NCBI GenBank assembly: GCA_902788315.1
Contig: CADAJS010000013.1
Span: 1-64,000 of the forward strand
Reading direction: 5' to 3'
Source: an uncultured Bacteroidales bacterium
GTDB taxonomy: Bacteria > Bacteroidota > Bacteroidia > Bacteroidales > Bacteroidaceae
DNA length: 64,000 nucleotides
Shown here piece by piece: positions 54,383-62,490 of the stretch (position 1 is the first letter of the stretch; each line of letters opens with the position of its first letter). A model generated the notes under the pieces. The model worked only from the letters and a program-made list of their open reading frames with translations. It did no database searches and was not told the DNA's origin. Both the position numbers and the translations under genes were made by a program.

Positions 54383-55090
54383 ATGAATATGGAAATGCCT
54401 ACCTTAATATATAATATTGTCGCGCGCATGCATACAGACCTTGTCGGCAAGTTTGGCATCCCACGGCAAGGGGGTGTGGCCAGTGCACTGCGCGGCCGTA
54501 TCGTATTCGAACCGCCCTATCGCAATGCCGAGGCGCTGCGCGGACTCGAGGACTTCACCCACCTGTGGGTGATATGGGACTTCAGCGAGGCACATGCCGA
54601 ACAGTGGCATCCCACCGTACGCCCGCCCCGACTGGGCGGCAACCGCCGGATGGGGGTCTGGGCCACACGCTCGCCATTCCGCCCCAACAGCATCGGACTC
54701 TCCTCGCTGCGCATCCATGCCATCCACCTGCATACGCCCGAGGGGCCGGTCATCGAGGTAGAAGGTCCCGACCTCATGGACGGCACGCCCATCCTCGACA
54801 TCAAGCCTTACCTGCCCTATGCCGACTCTCACCCCGATGCCACAGGGGGATTCACACAGACACTATCCTCCGATGAACAGCTACTCCGCGTCGAGATCCC
54901 TGCCGAAGAAGCCCGCCATCTGCCGCCGGAAAAACTGGAAGCACTGCGCCAAGTGCTTGCCTGCGACCCGAGACCACGCTATCAGGACGACCCCGAGCGC
55001 CTCTACGGCATGACCTTTGCCAGACGTGAAGTGCGATTCCGGGTGAAGGACGGCCTGGCAACGGTGGTAGAGATTACCGTAAAGAAATAG
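54383..55090 (+). CDS. trmO: tRNA (adenine(37)-N6)-methyltransferase TrmO
   Basis: A 235-residue SAM-dependent enzyme that methylates t6A37 to m6t6A37 in tRNA-Thr. It has the TrmO/YaeB N-terminal beta-barrel (about 1-140) with GKFGIPRQGG, EDFTHLWVIWDFSEAH, RMGVWATRSPFRPNSIGLS and DLMDGTPILDIKPYLPY. A C-terminal domain (about 150-230) has the DPRPRYQDDPERLYGM motif. Start choice is uncertain among three close ATGs (54383, 54389, 54395); an upstream TTG start lies inside the promoter. Divergent from miaA with about 100 bp between. Confidence 0.93.
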   Translation: MNMEMPTLIYNIVARMHTDLVGKFGIPRQGGVASALRGRIVFEPPYRNAEALRGLEDFTHLWVIWDFSEAHAEQWHPTVRPPRLGGNRRMGVWATRSPFRPNSIGLSSLRIHAIHLHTPEGPVIEVEGPDLMDGTPILDIKPYLPYADSHPDATGGFTQTLSSDEQLLRVEIPAEEARHLPPEKLEALRQVLACDPRPRYQDDPERLYGMTFARREVRFRVKDGLATVVEITVKK

Positions 55091-55439
55091 GAAAAAAAGC
55101 CAAAGAAGGGAGTTTTTATTTACACTTCACCTCGCACAGATTCGAGCGAAGTGCCACATCATCCCAAACAACGTGCCGCGGGAGCCGACGGAACACGTTC
55201 CGTAAGCCGATGGAACACGCTCCTCCGAGAAGAAAATGCCGCGAGAATCGCGTAAACACGAGCCGACGACCGTTCGCTCCCAAATAATCGATTTTTCGCG
55301 CAGCCTGAATATCAGACATATACATCTCTCACTCCATCAAAAAACAGCTGATTTCACCCCCAAAAGGCCACTTTTGGGCCCTTATTTGAGTCGCCCTCCA
55401 TAAGGGTGCTGATGCCAAAAATTTCCAAAATACGGACAT
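55091..55439. other. Intergenic region with dispersed repeat, copy 2
   Basis: No credible gene is seen between trmO and the AraC regulator. 55175-55255 carries GGAACACGTTCCG-like units and CGCGAGAATCGCGT, the inverted relative of the 13588-13680 repeat. A CCCAAAAG-GCCA-CTTTTGGG hairpin lies at 55359-55378, a possible 3' element of the AraC gene. Confidence 0.6.
55175..55255. repeat. Dispersed repeat, copy 2 (inverted relative of 13588-13680)
   Basis: Read on the minus strand it runs ACGCGATTCTCGCGG, a spacer, then GTGTTCCATCGG and GGAACGTGTTCCG units ending near CCGCGG. The order of elements matches the plus-strand copy near 13.6 kb. Confidence 0.65.
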
Positions 55440-56336
55440 TCAAATATCCTCTTCCAACCACTGACGACGATAAGTCTTGGCAGTGATGCCGGTGTGTGCC
55501 TTGAAATAGCGGGCAAAGGACGACGCATCCACAAAGCCCAGCTGGAGCGCAATTTGCTGAATGGTAAGGTCCATCCGATGATGCAGGAGCAGCTTAGCCC
55601 GGATGGCCACGTAGCGTCCTATCCACTCGCCTGCACTGACGCCCGTTTCCTGCTTGATAATATTCCCGAAATACTTGGCCGAAAGACAGAGCTGGCTGGC
55701 ATAGAAGCTCACCTCGCGGCTCTCTGTGTAATGCTTGACGATAAGGTTGTAGAAGGCCTCGAAATAGGTGCGCGACGAGGCGCTTTTGTCCGCTGCCGGA
55801 CGCTCCATGTAAAACGTCTTCGAGCAAAACTCATCGGCCATCAGCGAGAGGACATCGATGAAGCTGGCAATAATTTCGTGGTTGCGCGTAAGATTCATCC
55901 CACTCACCGCGTTCATCACACGAATGACATCGCAGATACACCGATACTGCTCGTCTGTGAGATGAAACTTGGGCTGGCTGCTGAAGAGCCGGCTGTTGCC
56001 ATAGGCCAGGCGGGAACGAAGTTTACCATACAACTCGCTGGAGATGACCAGGAGCGTCACACGATAGTCCGGCGAGGAATCATGGGCCGATATCATGTGG
56101 TTAGGATAGATCACCGAAAGATCATGTGGCAGAAATACCACAGGACGCATATCATACTCGCCATGCGAGACACCCTCATGGCTGACGGCAATGACCAGGT
56201 GGGGCGAGATATAAGGCTCGTTGTAGGCAGGAAGGCCATTCACGTCGTCGATAACCAGCATCCCTTTCTGCTCTATTTCCAAATTCATTGCGTCCAGCGG
56301 ATGGACTGCGGAAGGCATACTTTGACTTTGATTCAT
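55440..56336 (-). CDS. AraC family transcriptional regulator
   Basis: A 298-residue regulator. The N-terminal region (about 1-165) looks like a cupin-type sensing domain with PVVFLPHDLSVIYPNHMI, and the C-terminal 100 residues carry the two helix-turn-helix motifs of AraC proteins. The first is VSFYASQLCLSAKYFGNIIK, and the second runs from LTIQQIALQLGF to FARYFKAHTGITAKTYRR. The longer frame begins with TTG; the ATG at 56336 is taken. It is divergent from the secreted-protein pair starting at 56505, which it may control (inference). Ligand unknown. Confidence 0.92.
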   Translation of the reverse strand: MNQSQSMPSAVHPLDAMNLEIEQKGMLVIDDVNGLPAYNEPYISPHLVIAVSHEGVSHGEYDMRPVVFLPHDLSVIYPNHMISAHDSSPDYRVTLLVISSELYGKLRSRLAYGNSRLFSSQPKFHLTDEQYRCICDVIRVMNAVSGMNLTRNHEIIASFIDVLSLMADEFCSKTFYMERPAADKSASSRTYFEAFYNLIVKHYTESREVSFYASQLCLSAKYFGNIIKQETGVSAGEWIGRYVAIRAKLLLHHRMDLTIQQIALQLGFVDASSFARYFKAHTGITAKTYRRQWLEEDI

Positions 56337-56358
56337 GAACAATCAGACTTTTTGTATG

Positions 56359-56389
56359 CAAAAATAGGTATTTTTATAAAAACATACAA
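56359..56389 (-). promoter_or_regulatory. Promoter of the AraC regulator gene
   Basis: On the minus strand: -33 TTG (56387-56389), 20-bp spacer, -7 TATTTTTG (56359-56366), about 20 bases before the ATG at 56336. Confidence 0.7.
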
Positions 56390-56504
56390 TCGAATCCGTC
56401 CTTTGGACAATTATTTTCGTCCATATGAAATACACGGGAAGGAATAAAATACCTAACTTTACAGCCCAATTATAATATCATAACATAAAAAACAGGAACT
56501 GACA

Positions 56505-56888
56505 ATGAAGAAAGCGCTCATTACATTGCTTATGGCCATAGGCGTCATGACAATCCAAGCCGAAGAATATACCTACCTGACCTTTGAGACGACCGACGGA
56601 GCGAAGGCAAGCGTACAGGCTTCTTCGACCACTCTCTCCATCAGCGGAAGCACGCTCACGGCTGGGAACAAAACATTCACGCTCACCAACCTCAGTAAAA
56701 TGTACTTCTCGACAACCGACGAAACCACCACAGACATCAAGTCTGTACATGGAGAGGCGACGAAAGACCTGCTCTCGGCCACAGAGATATACAACCTGCG
56801 TGGACAGCGCATCAAGCGCGAAGAGGCGACAAGCGGCGCATACATCATCAAGACCCCACGGGGAAACTATAAAATAATAGTAAGATGA
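56505..56888 (+). CDS. Small secreted protein sharing its N-terminal module with the next gene
   Basis: A 127-residue secreted protein (signal MKKALITLLMAIGVMTIQA). Residues about 20-75 form a small beta domain (LTAGNKTFTLTNLSKMYFS) that resembles the start of the downstream protein (LTVMGRTFTLADISSMTVD). The C-terminus (IYNLRGQRIKREEATSGAYI) resembles the tails of other secreted proteins in this window. Function unknown. Its stop codon overlaps the next start (ATGA, 56885-56888), so the two are translationally coupled. Upstream there is only a weak -7-like TAACTTTA (56454-56461), consistent with activator dependence. Confidence 0.8.
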   Translation: MKKALITLLMAIGVMTIQAEEYTYLTFETTDGAKASVQASSTTLSISGSTLTAGNKTFTLTNLSKMYFSTTDETTTDIKSVHGEATKDLLSATEIYNLRGQRIKREEATSGAYIIKTPRGNYKIIVR

Positions 56889-59125
56889 AAAGGACACTGA
56901 CACTCCTTACAGTCCTCTCGCTGACGATAGCAGCAGAGGCACAGACCCTGAACATACAAACGGGCAACGTGGTATATCAGTTCCCCGCCGCACAGACGGG
57001 CGACATGACATTTACCGACGGCACACAGCTCACCGTCATGGGACGCACCTTCACCCTGGCCGACATTAGCAGCATGACGGTGGACAACAGCGAGGTGACG
57101 GACAATCTGGTCAGCGTGGAATACAACGGCACGGACGTCACAATCCACGTAGCAGGCAACGTGGCACAGTATGTGGAACCCACCTGCAGCGGAGCACACG
57201 TGACCATACAGCAGACAAACAGCGATGCCGTGGACGGCAACGAAATTACCTATCAACTCTCGGGCACAAGCAGCAACGGCTCGCTCACCCTCACGGGAGA
57301 ATATAAGTGCAGCATATCACTCGACGGACTGACATTGACCAACCCCGCCGGAGCAGCCATCAGCATTGCAAACAGCAAGCGCATACAGATCAGCGCGAAG
57401 AAGGACACAGAAAACACGCTGGCCGACTGTGCCGAAGGCTCGCAGAAGGCGTGCATCTACTCGAAGGGACAGCTACAGCTGCAAGGCAACGGCACGCTCC
57501 ACATCGCAGGAAACACCAAGCACGCCATCAAGAGTGCCTCCTACATCGCTGTGAAGAATCTGACGCTGAACATCACCTCGGCCGTGGGCGACGGTATCAG
57601 CTGCGAGGAATACTTCCAGATGAAGAGCGGCACGCTGAACATCAGCGGAGTGGGAGACGACGGCATCCAGTGCGACCTGGGAGGAACTGCTTCGACCGGC
57701 GAGACCAGCCTCCACACGGATGAGGACACGGGAAACATCTATATCGAGGGTGGAACGCTCACCGTCACCGTGCCCAAGACAGCTACCGCCGGCAAGTGTA
57801 TGAAGAGCGACGGTGACATACAGCTCACAGGCGGCACACTCACGCTCAATGCCTATGGAAACATCGACCTCACCGACACCACCGATCCCTCGACCACTGC
57901 CGGTCTGAAGGCCGAGGGCAGCGTAGTGCTGCAGGGCAGCGACGTCACCATCAACGTGACGGGAGCCGCCGGACGCGGCGTGGGAGCCGCGACATTCACG
58001 GCCAAGAGCGGAACACTGGCAGTGAACAATAGCGGAGCACTGAGCAACTCGGGCTCCAGCTACTTCTATACGGCCAAGAGCGTCAAGGCTGATGCCATCG
58101 ACATCGACGGCGGAACGATAACCATCACGACGAGCGGTGCGGCCAGCAAGGGCATCAGTGGTGATGCCGTAACCATCACAGGCGGAAACATCAACGTGAC
58201 CACCAGCGGCAACGGAGCCACCGACGGCACCGAAGCCGACGGAAAAGGTGCGGCCGGACTGAATTCCGACGGTGACATCACCATCAGCGGTGGCACACTC
58301 ACGCTCAAGAACACCGGCACGGGAGGTAAATGTATCAAAGCCGACGGCACACTCACCGTGAGTGACAATGCCGACATCACAGCCACCAACACCGCCTCGA
58401 AATACAGTTCGGGCAGCTACTCGGCATCGGCCAAGGCCATCAAGGCAGGCACCCGCACTGCCAGCAAGACGTCGGTGAAAGCCTACGGACCTGGCGGAGG
58501 CGGTGGATTCCCCGGCGGTGGCGGAGGTAGCAGCACAAGCTACACCTACACCGGCGGCCTCGTCGTGAAAGGAGGCACAATCGTCGCCAAGGCATCAAGC
58601 CATGAGGCCATCGAATCGAAGAGCACCATCGACATCAGCGGTGGATACATATACGCCGAATCCAGCGACGACGCCATCAACTCGGCATCCACATTCAATA
58701 TCACGGGCGGCTACGTCATGGGCAACAGCACGGGCAACGACGGACTGGATGCCAATGGCAACTTCAATATCTCAGGCGGCTACGTGGTGTCCATTGCTGC
58801 AAGTTCGCCCGAAGTAGGCATCGACGCCAATACAGAAGGCGGCTTCAAGCTGACCATCACAGGGGGCAACGTGGTAGCCGTGGGCGGACTGGAAAGAGGC
58901 AGCAGCCTGAGCGGAGTGACCAGCAAGTCGGCTTCCTTCAACCGCAACACCTGGTACACGTTCAAGAACGGCAGTACATCGGTGTTCTCGTTCAAGATTC
59001 CGACGGCATCAAGCGGCAGAGCTTCATCGTCAATGACCATCGTAGCCTCGAGCACACCATCCATCTCATCAGGCTCCATAAGCGGCTCATCCATCTGGAA
59101 CGGCTACGGAGTGGTCGGTAACTAA
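56885..59125 (+). CDS. Secreted carbohydrate-binding beta-helix protein (Cthe_2159 type)
   Basis: A 746-residue secreted protein (signal MKRTLTLLTVLSLTIAAEA). After the short N-terminal module (about 20-75) it consists of parallel-beta-helix-like repeats with GGTLTLxxxG, GxxxKGISGDAVTITGG and SDGDITISGGTLTL motifs, as in the Cthe_2159/DUF4353 family, members of which bind acidic plant polysaccharides such as polygalacturonate. A Gly-rich linker (GPGGGGGFPGGGGGSS, about 537-552) separates two helical stacks; the C-terminal region is Ser-rich. Unlike its partner it has no GKK-type tail. It is probably surface-exposed and may hold a plant glycan. Confidence 0.85.
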   Translation: MKRTLTLLTVLSLTIAAEAQTLNIQTGNVVYQFPAAQTGDMTFTDGTQLTVMGRTFTLADISSMTVDNSEVTDNLVSVEYNGTDVTIHVAGNVAQYVEPTCSGAHVTIQQTNSDAVDGNEITYQLSGTSSNGSLTLTGEYKCSISLDGLTLTNPAGAAISIANSKRIQISAKKDTENTLADCAEGSQKACIYSKGQLQLQGNGTLHIAGNTKHAIKSASYIAVKNLTLNITSAVGDGISCEEYFQMKSGTLNISGVGDDGIQCDLGGTASTGETSLHTDEDTGNIYIEGGTLTVTVPKTATAGKCMKSDGDIQLTGGTLTLNAYGNIDLTDTTDPSTTAGLKAEGSVVLQGSDVTINVTGAAGRGVGAATFTAKSGTLAVNNSGALSNSGSSYFYTAKSVKADAIDIDGGTITITTSGAASKGISGDAVTITGGNINVTTSGNGATDGTEADGKGAAGLNSDGDITISGGTLTLKNTGTGGKCIKADGTLTVSDNADITATNTASKYSSGSYSASAKAIKAGTRTASKTSVKAYGPGGGGGFPGGGGGSSTSYTYTGGLVVKGGTIVAKASSHEAIESKSTIDISGGYIYAESSDDAINSASTFNITGGYVMGNSTGNDGLDANGNFNISGGYVVSIAASSPEVGIDANTEGGFKLTITGGNVVAVGGLERGSSLSGVTSKSASFNRNTWYTFKNGSTSVFSFKIPTASSGRASSSMTIVASSTPSISSGSISGSSIWNGYGVVGN

Positions 59126-59250
59126 GGTTCAGGCTACGCATGAGCCAGAGAAGGTCGGGGCTGAACTATTTCTCCCTTCCGATACAATAAACCGGGCTAA
59201 GGCGGCGTTTATAATAACGTAAAACGAACCATAAAGCCCGAAAAGAAACA

Positions 59251-59934
59251 ATGAAAGGAACACACCAAATTGCGGGGCTACTGTTAGCCCCGCTTTTCAT
59301 GCTGGCCACATCCTGCCACCACGACAATCTGCCGCCACGGCTCACACAGCAACAGATTACAGATTACTGCAAGGCGCTCTCCGGCGAATACGAAGGTGCC
59401 TACCATATTCTATATACGGACAGCACATCCAAGCAATGGCAAAACGAAGCGGGACATACGGTAAAAGGAGAATATGACTCCATCATCGCGCCAGCCGTCA
59501 TCTCCATCACCGACCGTGACATGCGCTCGGTATTCTTCCACCGCTTTCCCGTGAGCATCCTGTCAAAGGTGGTGGATGCCGATGCCGCACTGAGCGAAGC
59601 CCTGAGTCAGACGGCACCTGTGGACATACAAGTGAAATACAACATCATGCTCGACACGGACTACACCCACGTAGAGTGGTACACCATGCCCACCGTGCTG
59701 CCGCTGACACTGACGTATGGCGGCACGGAACACCGCCTGCGCATCCAGCTGGGGAATGGCAGCATACATCACCTCTTCTCACCCGAAGAACTGGGACAGC
59801 CGCTGGCATTCAGCGGATGGAGGTACTTGGAACTTGACGTGAATGCCCTGTATGACGGCGAACGACTCGTACAGAAGTTCGACATGTGGTCGGGAAATGG
59901 CATGACGCTTGTCTTCCGACAAAAGAAAGACTGA
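59251..59934 (+). CDS. Small lipoprotein of unknown function (possibly DUF4840-like)
   Basis: A 227-residue lipoprotein (lipobox ATSC, Cys22). It resembles small Bacteroidales lipoproteins of the DUF4840 type: a LTQQQITDYCKALSGEYEGAYHI segment just after the lipid anchor, then alternating beta strands (VISITDRDMRSVFFHRFPVS, LRIQLGNGSIHHLFSPEEL). The family label is from memory and not certain. No signature of catalysis is visible. It follows the beta-helix gene by 125 bp and may be co-regulated. Confidence 0.7.
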   Translation: MKGTHQIAGLLLAPLFMLATSCHHDNLPPRLTQQQITDYCKALSGEYEGAYHILYTDSTSKQWQNEAGHTVKGEYDSIIAPAVISITDRDMRSVFFHRFPVSILSKVVDADAALSEALSQTAPVDIQVKYNIMLDTDYTHVEWYTMPTVLPLTLTYGGTEHRLRIQLGNGSIHHLFSPEELGQPLAFSGWRYLELDVNALYDGERLVQKFDMWSGNGMTLVFRQKKD

Positions 59935-59946
59935 GGCCTACGCCAC

Positions 59947-61269
59947 TCAGCGCGACAGCAGGAAAGCCTGGAAATCCTCGAAGCGTGCCGTCATCGGTAC
60001 GCTTTGTTTTATGCCCTGCATGAAGGCGGCCAGGCGCTCGGGAACAGGCACGTCGGCCCCCGTGATGTCATGCACCGTCTCGCGGAACTTGGCAGGATGA
60101 GCGGTCTCGAGGAAGATGCCCACCGTGCCCTGTCGCAGTCCCTCACGCAGTGCTGCATAACCGCAGGCTCCGTGCGGGTCGAGCTGATAGCCCGTCTCGC
60201 GCAGGCAGCGGCGCATCGTCTCGCCGATCTGTCCGTCGCTGAACGTGGCACTGCTGATGTCGCGGCATATTGCCTCATGAGACTGCCCATAGAGGTCGAG
60301 GATGCGGGCAAAGTTGCTCGGGTCACCCACGTCCATTGCATTGGCAATCGTCTGCACGCTGGGGTGCGGAACATACTGCCCCGACTGCAGATACTGGAAG
60401 AAGACGTCGTTGGCATTGTTGGCCGCAATGAACCGTCCTACGGGAAGCCCCATCCGGCGACCAAAGAGACCGGCACAGATATTGCCGAAGTTGCCCGAGG
60501 GAACGGAGATTACGATTTGCTCGGGCGACACGTCGGGACGCAAGACACGCAACTGAGCTACAGCCCAGAAATAGTAGAAGGCCTGTGGCAGGAAACGGGC
60601 GACATTGATGCTATTGGCACTCGTGAGCTGCATGTGGCGGTTCAGTGCCTCGTCCATAAAGGCCGACTTCACCAGACGCTGGCAATCATCGAATGTACCG
60701 TCCACCTCCACTGCCGTGATGTTCTGCCCCAGCGTGGTGAACTGACACTCCTGGATGGGCGACACCTTTCCCTTTGGATAAAGTACATACACTTGGATAC
60801 CCGGCACGGCCAGGAATCCGTTAGCCACAGCGCTGCCCGTATCGCCGCTCGTGGCCACCAGTACATTGATCTCCCCACGGACATCGGCCGCAGGATTCTG
60901 ACGTATAAAGAAGGAGAGCAGGCGTGCCATGAAGCGGGCACCGACATCCTTGAAGGCAAGTGTGGGCCCGTGGAACAACTCGAGGCTGTAGATGGAGTCT
61001 GAAACCCGAACCAGCGGAACGGGGAACGACAGAGTGTCGCGCACCAGATCCTGGAGTACATCGAGGTCGATGTCTTCACCAAAGAATGCGCTGGCCACAT
61101 TGTATGCCACATCGTGGAACGACATGGAGGCCATATCGGCAAAGAATTCGTCGGGCAAGCGTTTGATACGCTGAGGCATATAGAGGCCACGGTCCTCAGC
61201 CAGGCCTTTGACCACCGCCTTCTCCAAGGAGGCCAGCGGGGCATTTCCGTTTGTGCTGTAATACTTCAT
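59947..61269 (-). CDS. thrC: Threonine synthase
   Basis: A 440-residue PLP enzyme converting O-phosphohomoserine to threonine. The N-terminus MKYYSTNGNAPLASLEKAV is typical, with the PLP lysine in GPTLAFKDVGARF (Lys107), ATSGDTGSAVANGF as the phosphate-binding loop and SVPSGNFGNICAG. Its start overlaps the stop of the PGM-like gene by four bases (ATGA), showing translational coupling in the thrA/PGM-like/thrC operon. Confidence 0.97.
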   Translation of the reverse strand: MKYYSTNGNAPLASLEKAVVKGLAEDRGLYMPQRIKRLPDEFFADMASMSFHDVAYNVASAFFGEDIDLDVLQDLVRDTLSFPVPLVRVSDSIYSLELFHGPTLAFKDVGARFMARLLSFFIRQNPAADVRGEINVLVATSGDTGSAVANGFLAVPGIQVYVLYPKGKVSPIQECQFTTLGQNITAVEVDGTFDDCQRLVKSAFMDEALNRHMQLTSANSINVARFLPQAFYYFWAVAQLRVLRPDVSPEQIVISVPSGNFGNICAGLFGRRMGLPVGRFIAANNANDVFFQYLQSGQYVPHPSVQTIANAMDVGDPSNFARILDLYGQSHEAICRDISSATFSDGQIGETMRRCLRETGYQLDPHGACGYAALREGLRQGTVGIFLETAHPAKFRETVHDITGADVPVPERLAAFMQGIKQSVPMTARFEDFQAFLLSR

Positions 61270-62477
61270 ATCTTCATAAATTCCTTGATGAAATCATTGC
61301 CTTGCAGCAGACCATAGCAGCCTGCTGTGCATGATGTCTCGTCAAATTTCTGCACGCCATCAGGCTTGATGCCAGGATAATAGATGCAGAAGGGGATGGG
61401 CTCGGCGGTGTGCGTACGCAGGTGGCACGGCGTAGGATGGTCGGGCAGGAGCGCTACGGCGACAGGCTCGCCCCAGGCAGTCAGCGCCTCCATGATGGGA
61501 GCCACGAGACGATGGTCGAGGTCGTGAATCGTGCGCAATTTCAAGGGGATGCTGCCGTCATGGCCAGCCTCGTCGCTGGCTTCGACATGTAGATAGACAA
61601 AGTCGTCTGTACGCAGGGCATCAATCGCGGCATGCGCCTTACCCTCGTAGTTCGTGTCCCAAAGTCCGGTGGCTCCATCCACATTGATAACCCGCAGGCC
61701 GGCATAACGTCCGATGCCTCGTATGAGATCCACCGCCGTAATGACAGCCCCGCGACGAATCTGCGGGAAGGTCTGCGTGAGAGGAACCATCCTGGGACGA
61801 TATCCCCCACCCCACGGCCAGATGCTGTTGGCTGGGTCCTGCCCATTGCTGCGCCGGGCCTCGTTCAACGGATGGTGAGCCAAGAGTTCCTGACTACGAT
61901 AGACCAAGTCGGTGAGGAGGGATGCTGTCTCCTCTGCCTCGGGACACTCTGCCGTGAGCATATAGGGACGAAATGGCTTGCCGGGAATATCATGAGGCGG
62001 CGTGCAACGCAACCGTTTGTCGCCCCCCTTGATGACAAGCAGGTGACGATATTGAACACCTGTATAGAAATGCACTCGCTCGCTGCCAAACTGTGCGTCG
62101 AGATAGTCTATGAGCACGCGGGCATCATCCGTCTCAAGGCGTCCACAGCTATGGTTCTTCAGCAAGTCGCCGTCGATGCTCACCAGATTGCATCGCATAG
62201 CCAGGTCGCCCGGTTCCAGTTCCACCCCGATGCTGGCTGCTTCGAGTGGACCGCGACCTTCATATACCTCATGCTGGTCATATCCCAGAATACTGCTGTT
62301 GGCCACCTCGCTTCCGGGATGGAATCCGTCGGGCACGGTCTTCAGCATGCCGCAGCGACCATGGCGTGCCAACCAGTCGAGGTGCGGCACATCGGCATGT
62401 TGCAGGAGTGTCTTCCCCTCCAACTCCATGCATGGCCAATCGGCCATGCCATCGGCCAATATAATAAGATGTTTCAT
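61266..62477 (-). CDS. PGM-like alkaline phosphatase superfamily protein, probable homoserine kinase analogue
   Basis: A 403-residue cytosolic protein of the archaeal-type cofactor-independent phosphoglycerate mutase family (alkaline phosphatase superfamily). The metal and serine region ILADGMADWPCMELEGKTLL opens the protein, followed by GSEVANSSILGYD (active Ser region), HVEASDEAGHDGS and LLPDHPTP, which carry the metal ligands. In Bacteroidetes and some other groups this family sits between thrA and thrC where no ThrB is present, and comparative genomics has proposed it as the homoserine-phosphorylating step. This arrangement is seen here. The ATG at 62477 is used; the longer frame adds an unrelated 15-residue extension. 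Confidence 0.88.
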   Translation of the reverse strand: MKHLIILADGMADWPCMELEGKTLLQHADVPHLDWLARHGRCGMLKTVPDGFHPGSEVANSSILGYDQHEVYEGRGPLEAASIGVELEPGDLAMRCNLVSIDGDLLKNHSCGRLETDDARVLIDYLDAQFGSERVHFYTGVQYRHLLVIKGGDKRLRCTPPHDIPGKPFRPYMLTAECPEAEETASLLTDLVYRSQELLAHHPLNEARRSNGQDPANSIWPWGGGYRPRMVPLTQTFPQIRRGAVITAVDLIRGIGRYAGLRVINVDGATGLWDTNYEGKAHAAIDALRTDDFVYLHVEASDEAGHDGSIPLKLRTIHDLDHRLVAPIMEALTAWGEPVAVALLPDHPTPCHLRTHTAEPIPFCIYYPGIKPDGVQKFDETSCTAGCYGLLQGNDFIKEFMKI

Positions 62478-62490
62478 ACGAAGACGTTTT

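Noticed and set aside
55116..55325. A 69-residue minus-strand frame between trmO and the AraC gene
   Set aside because: It is made largely of the dispersed repeat found also at 13.6 kb and lacks a credible ribosome site.
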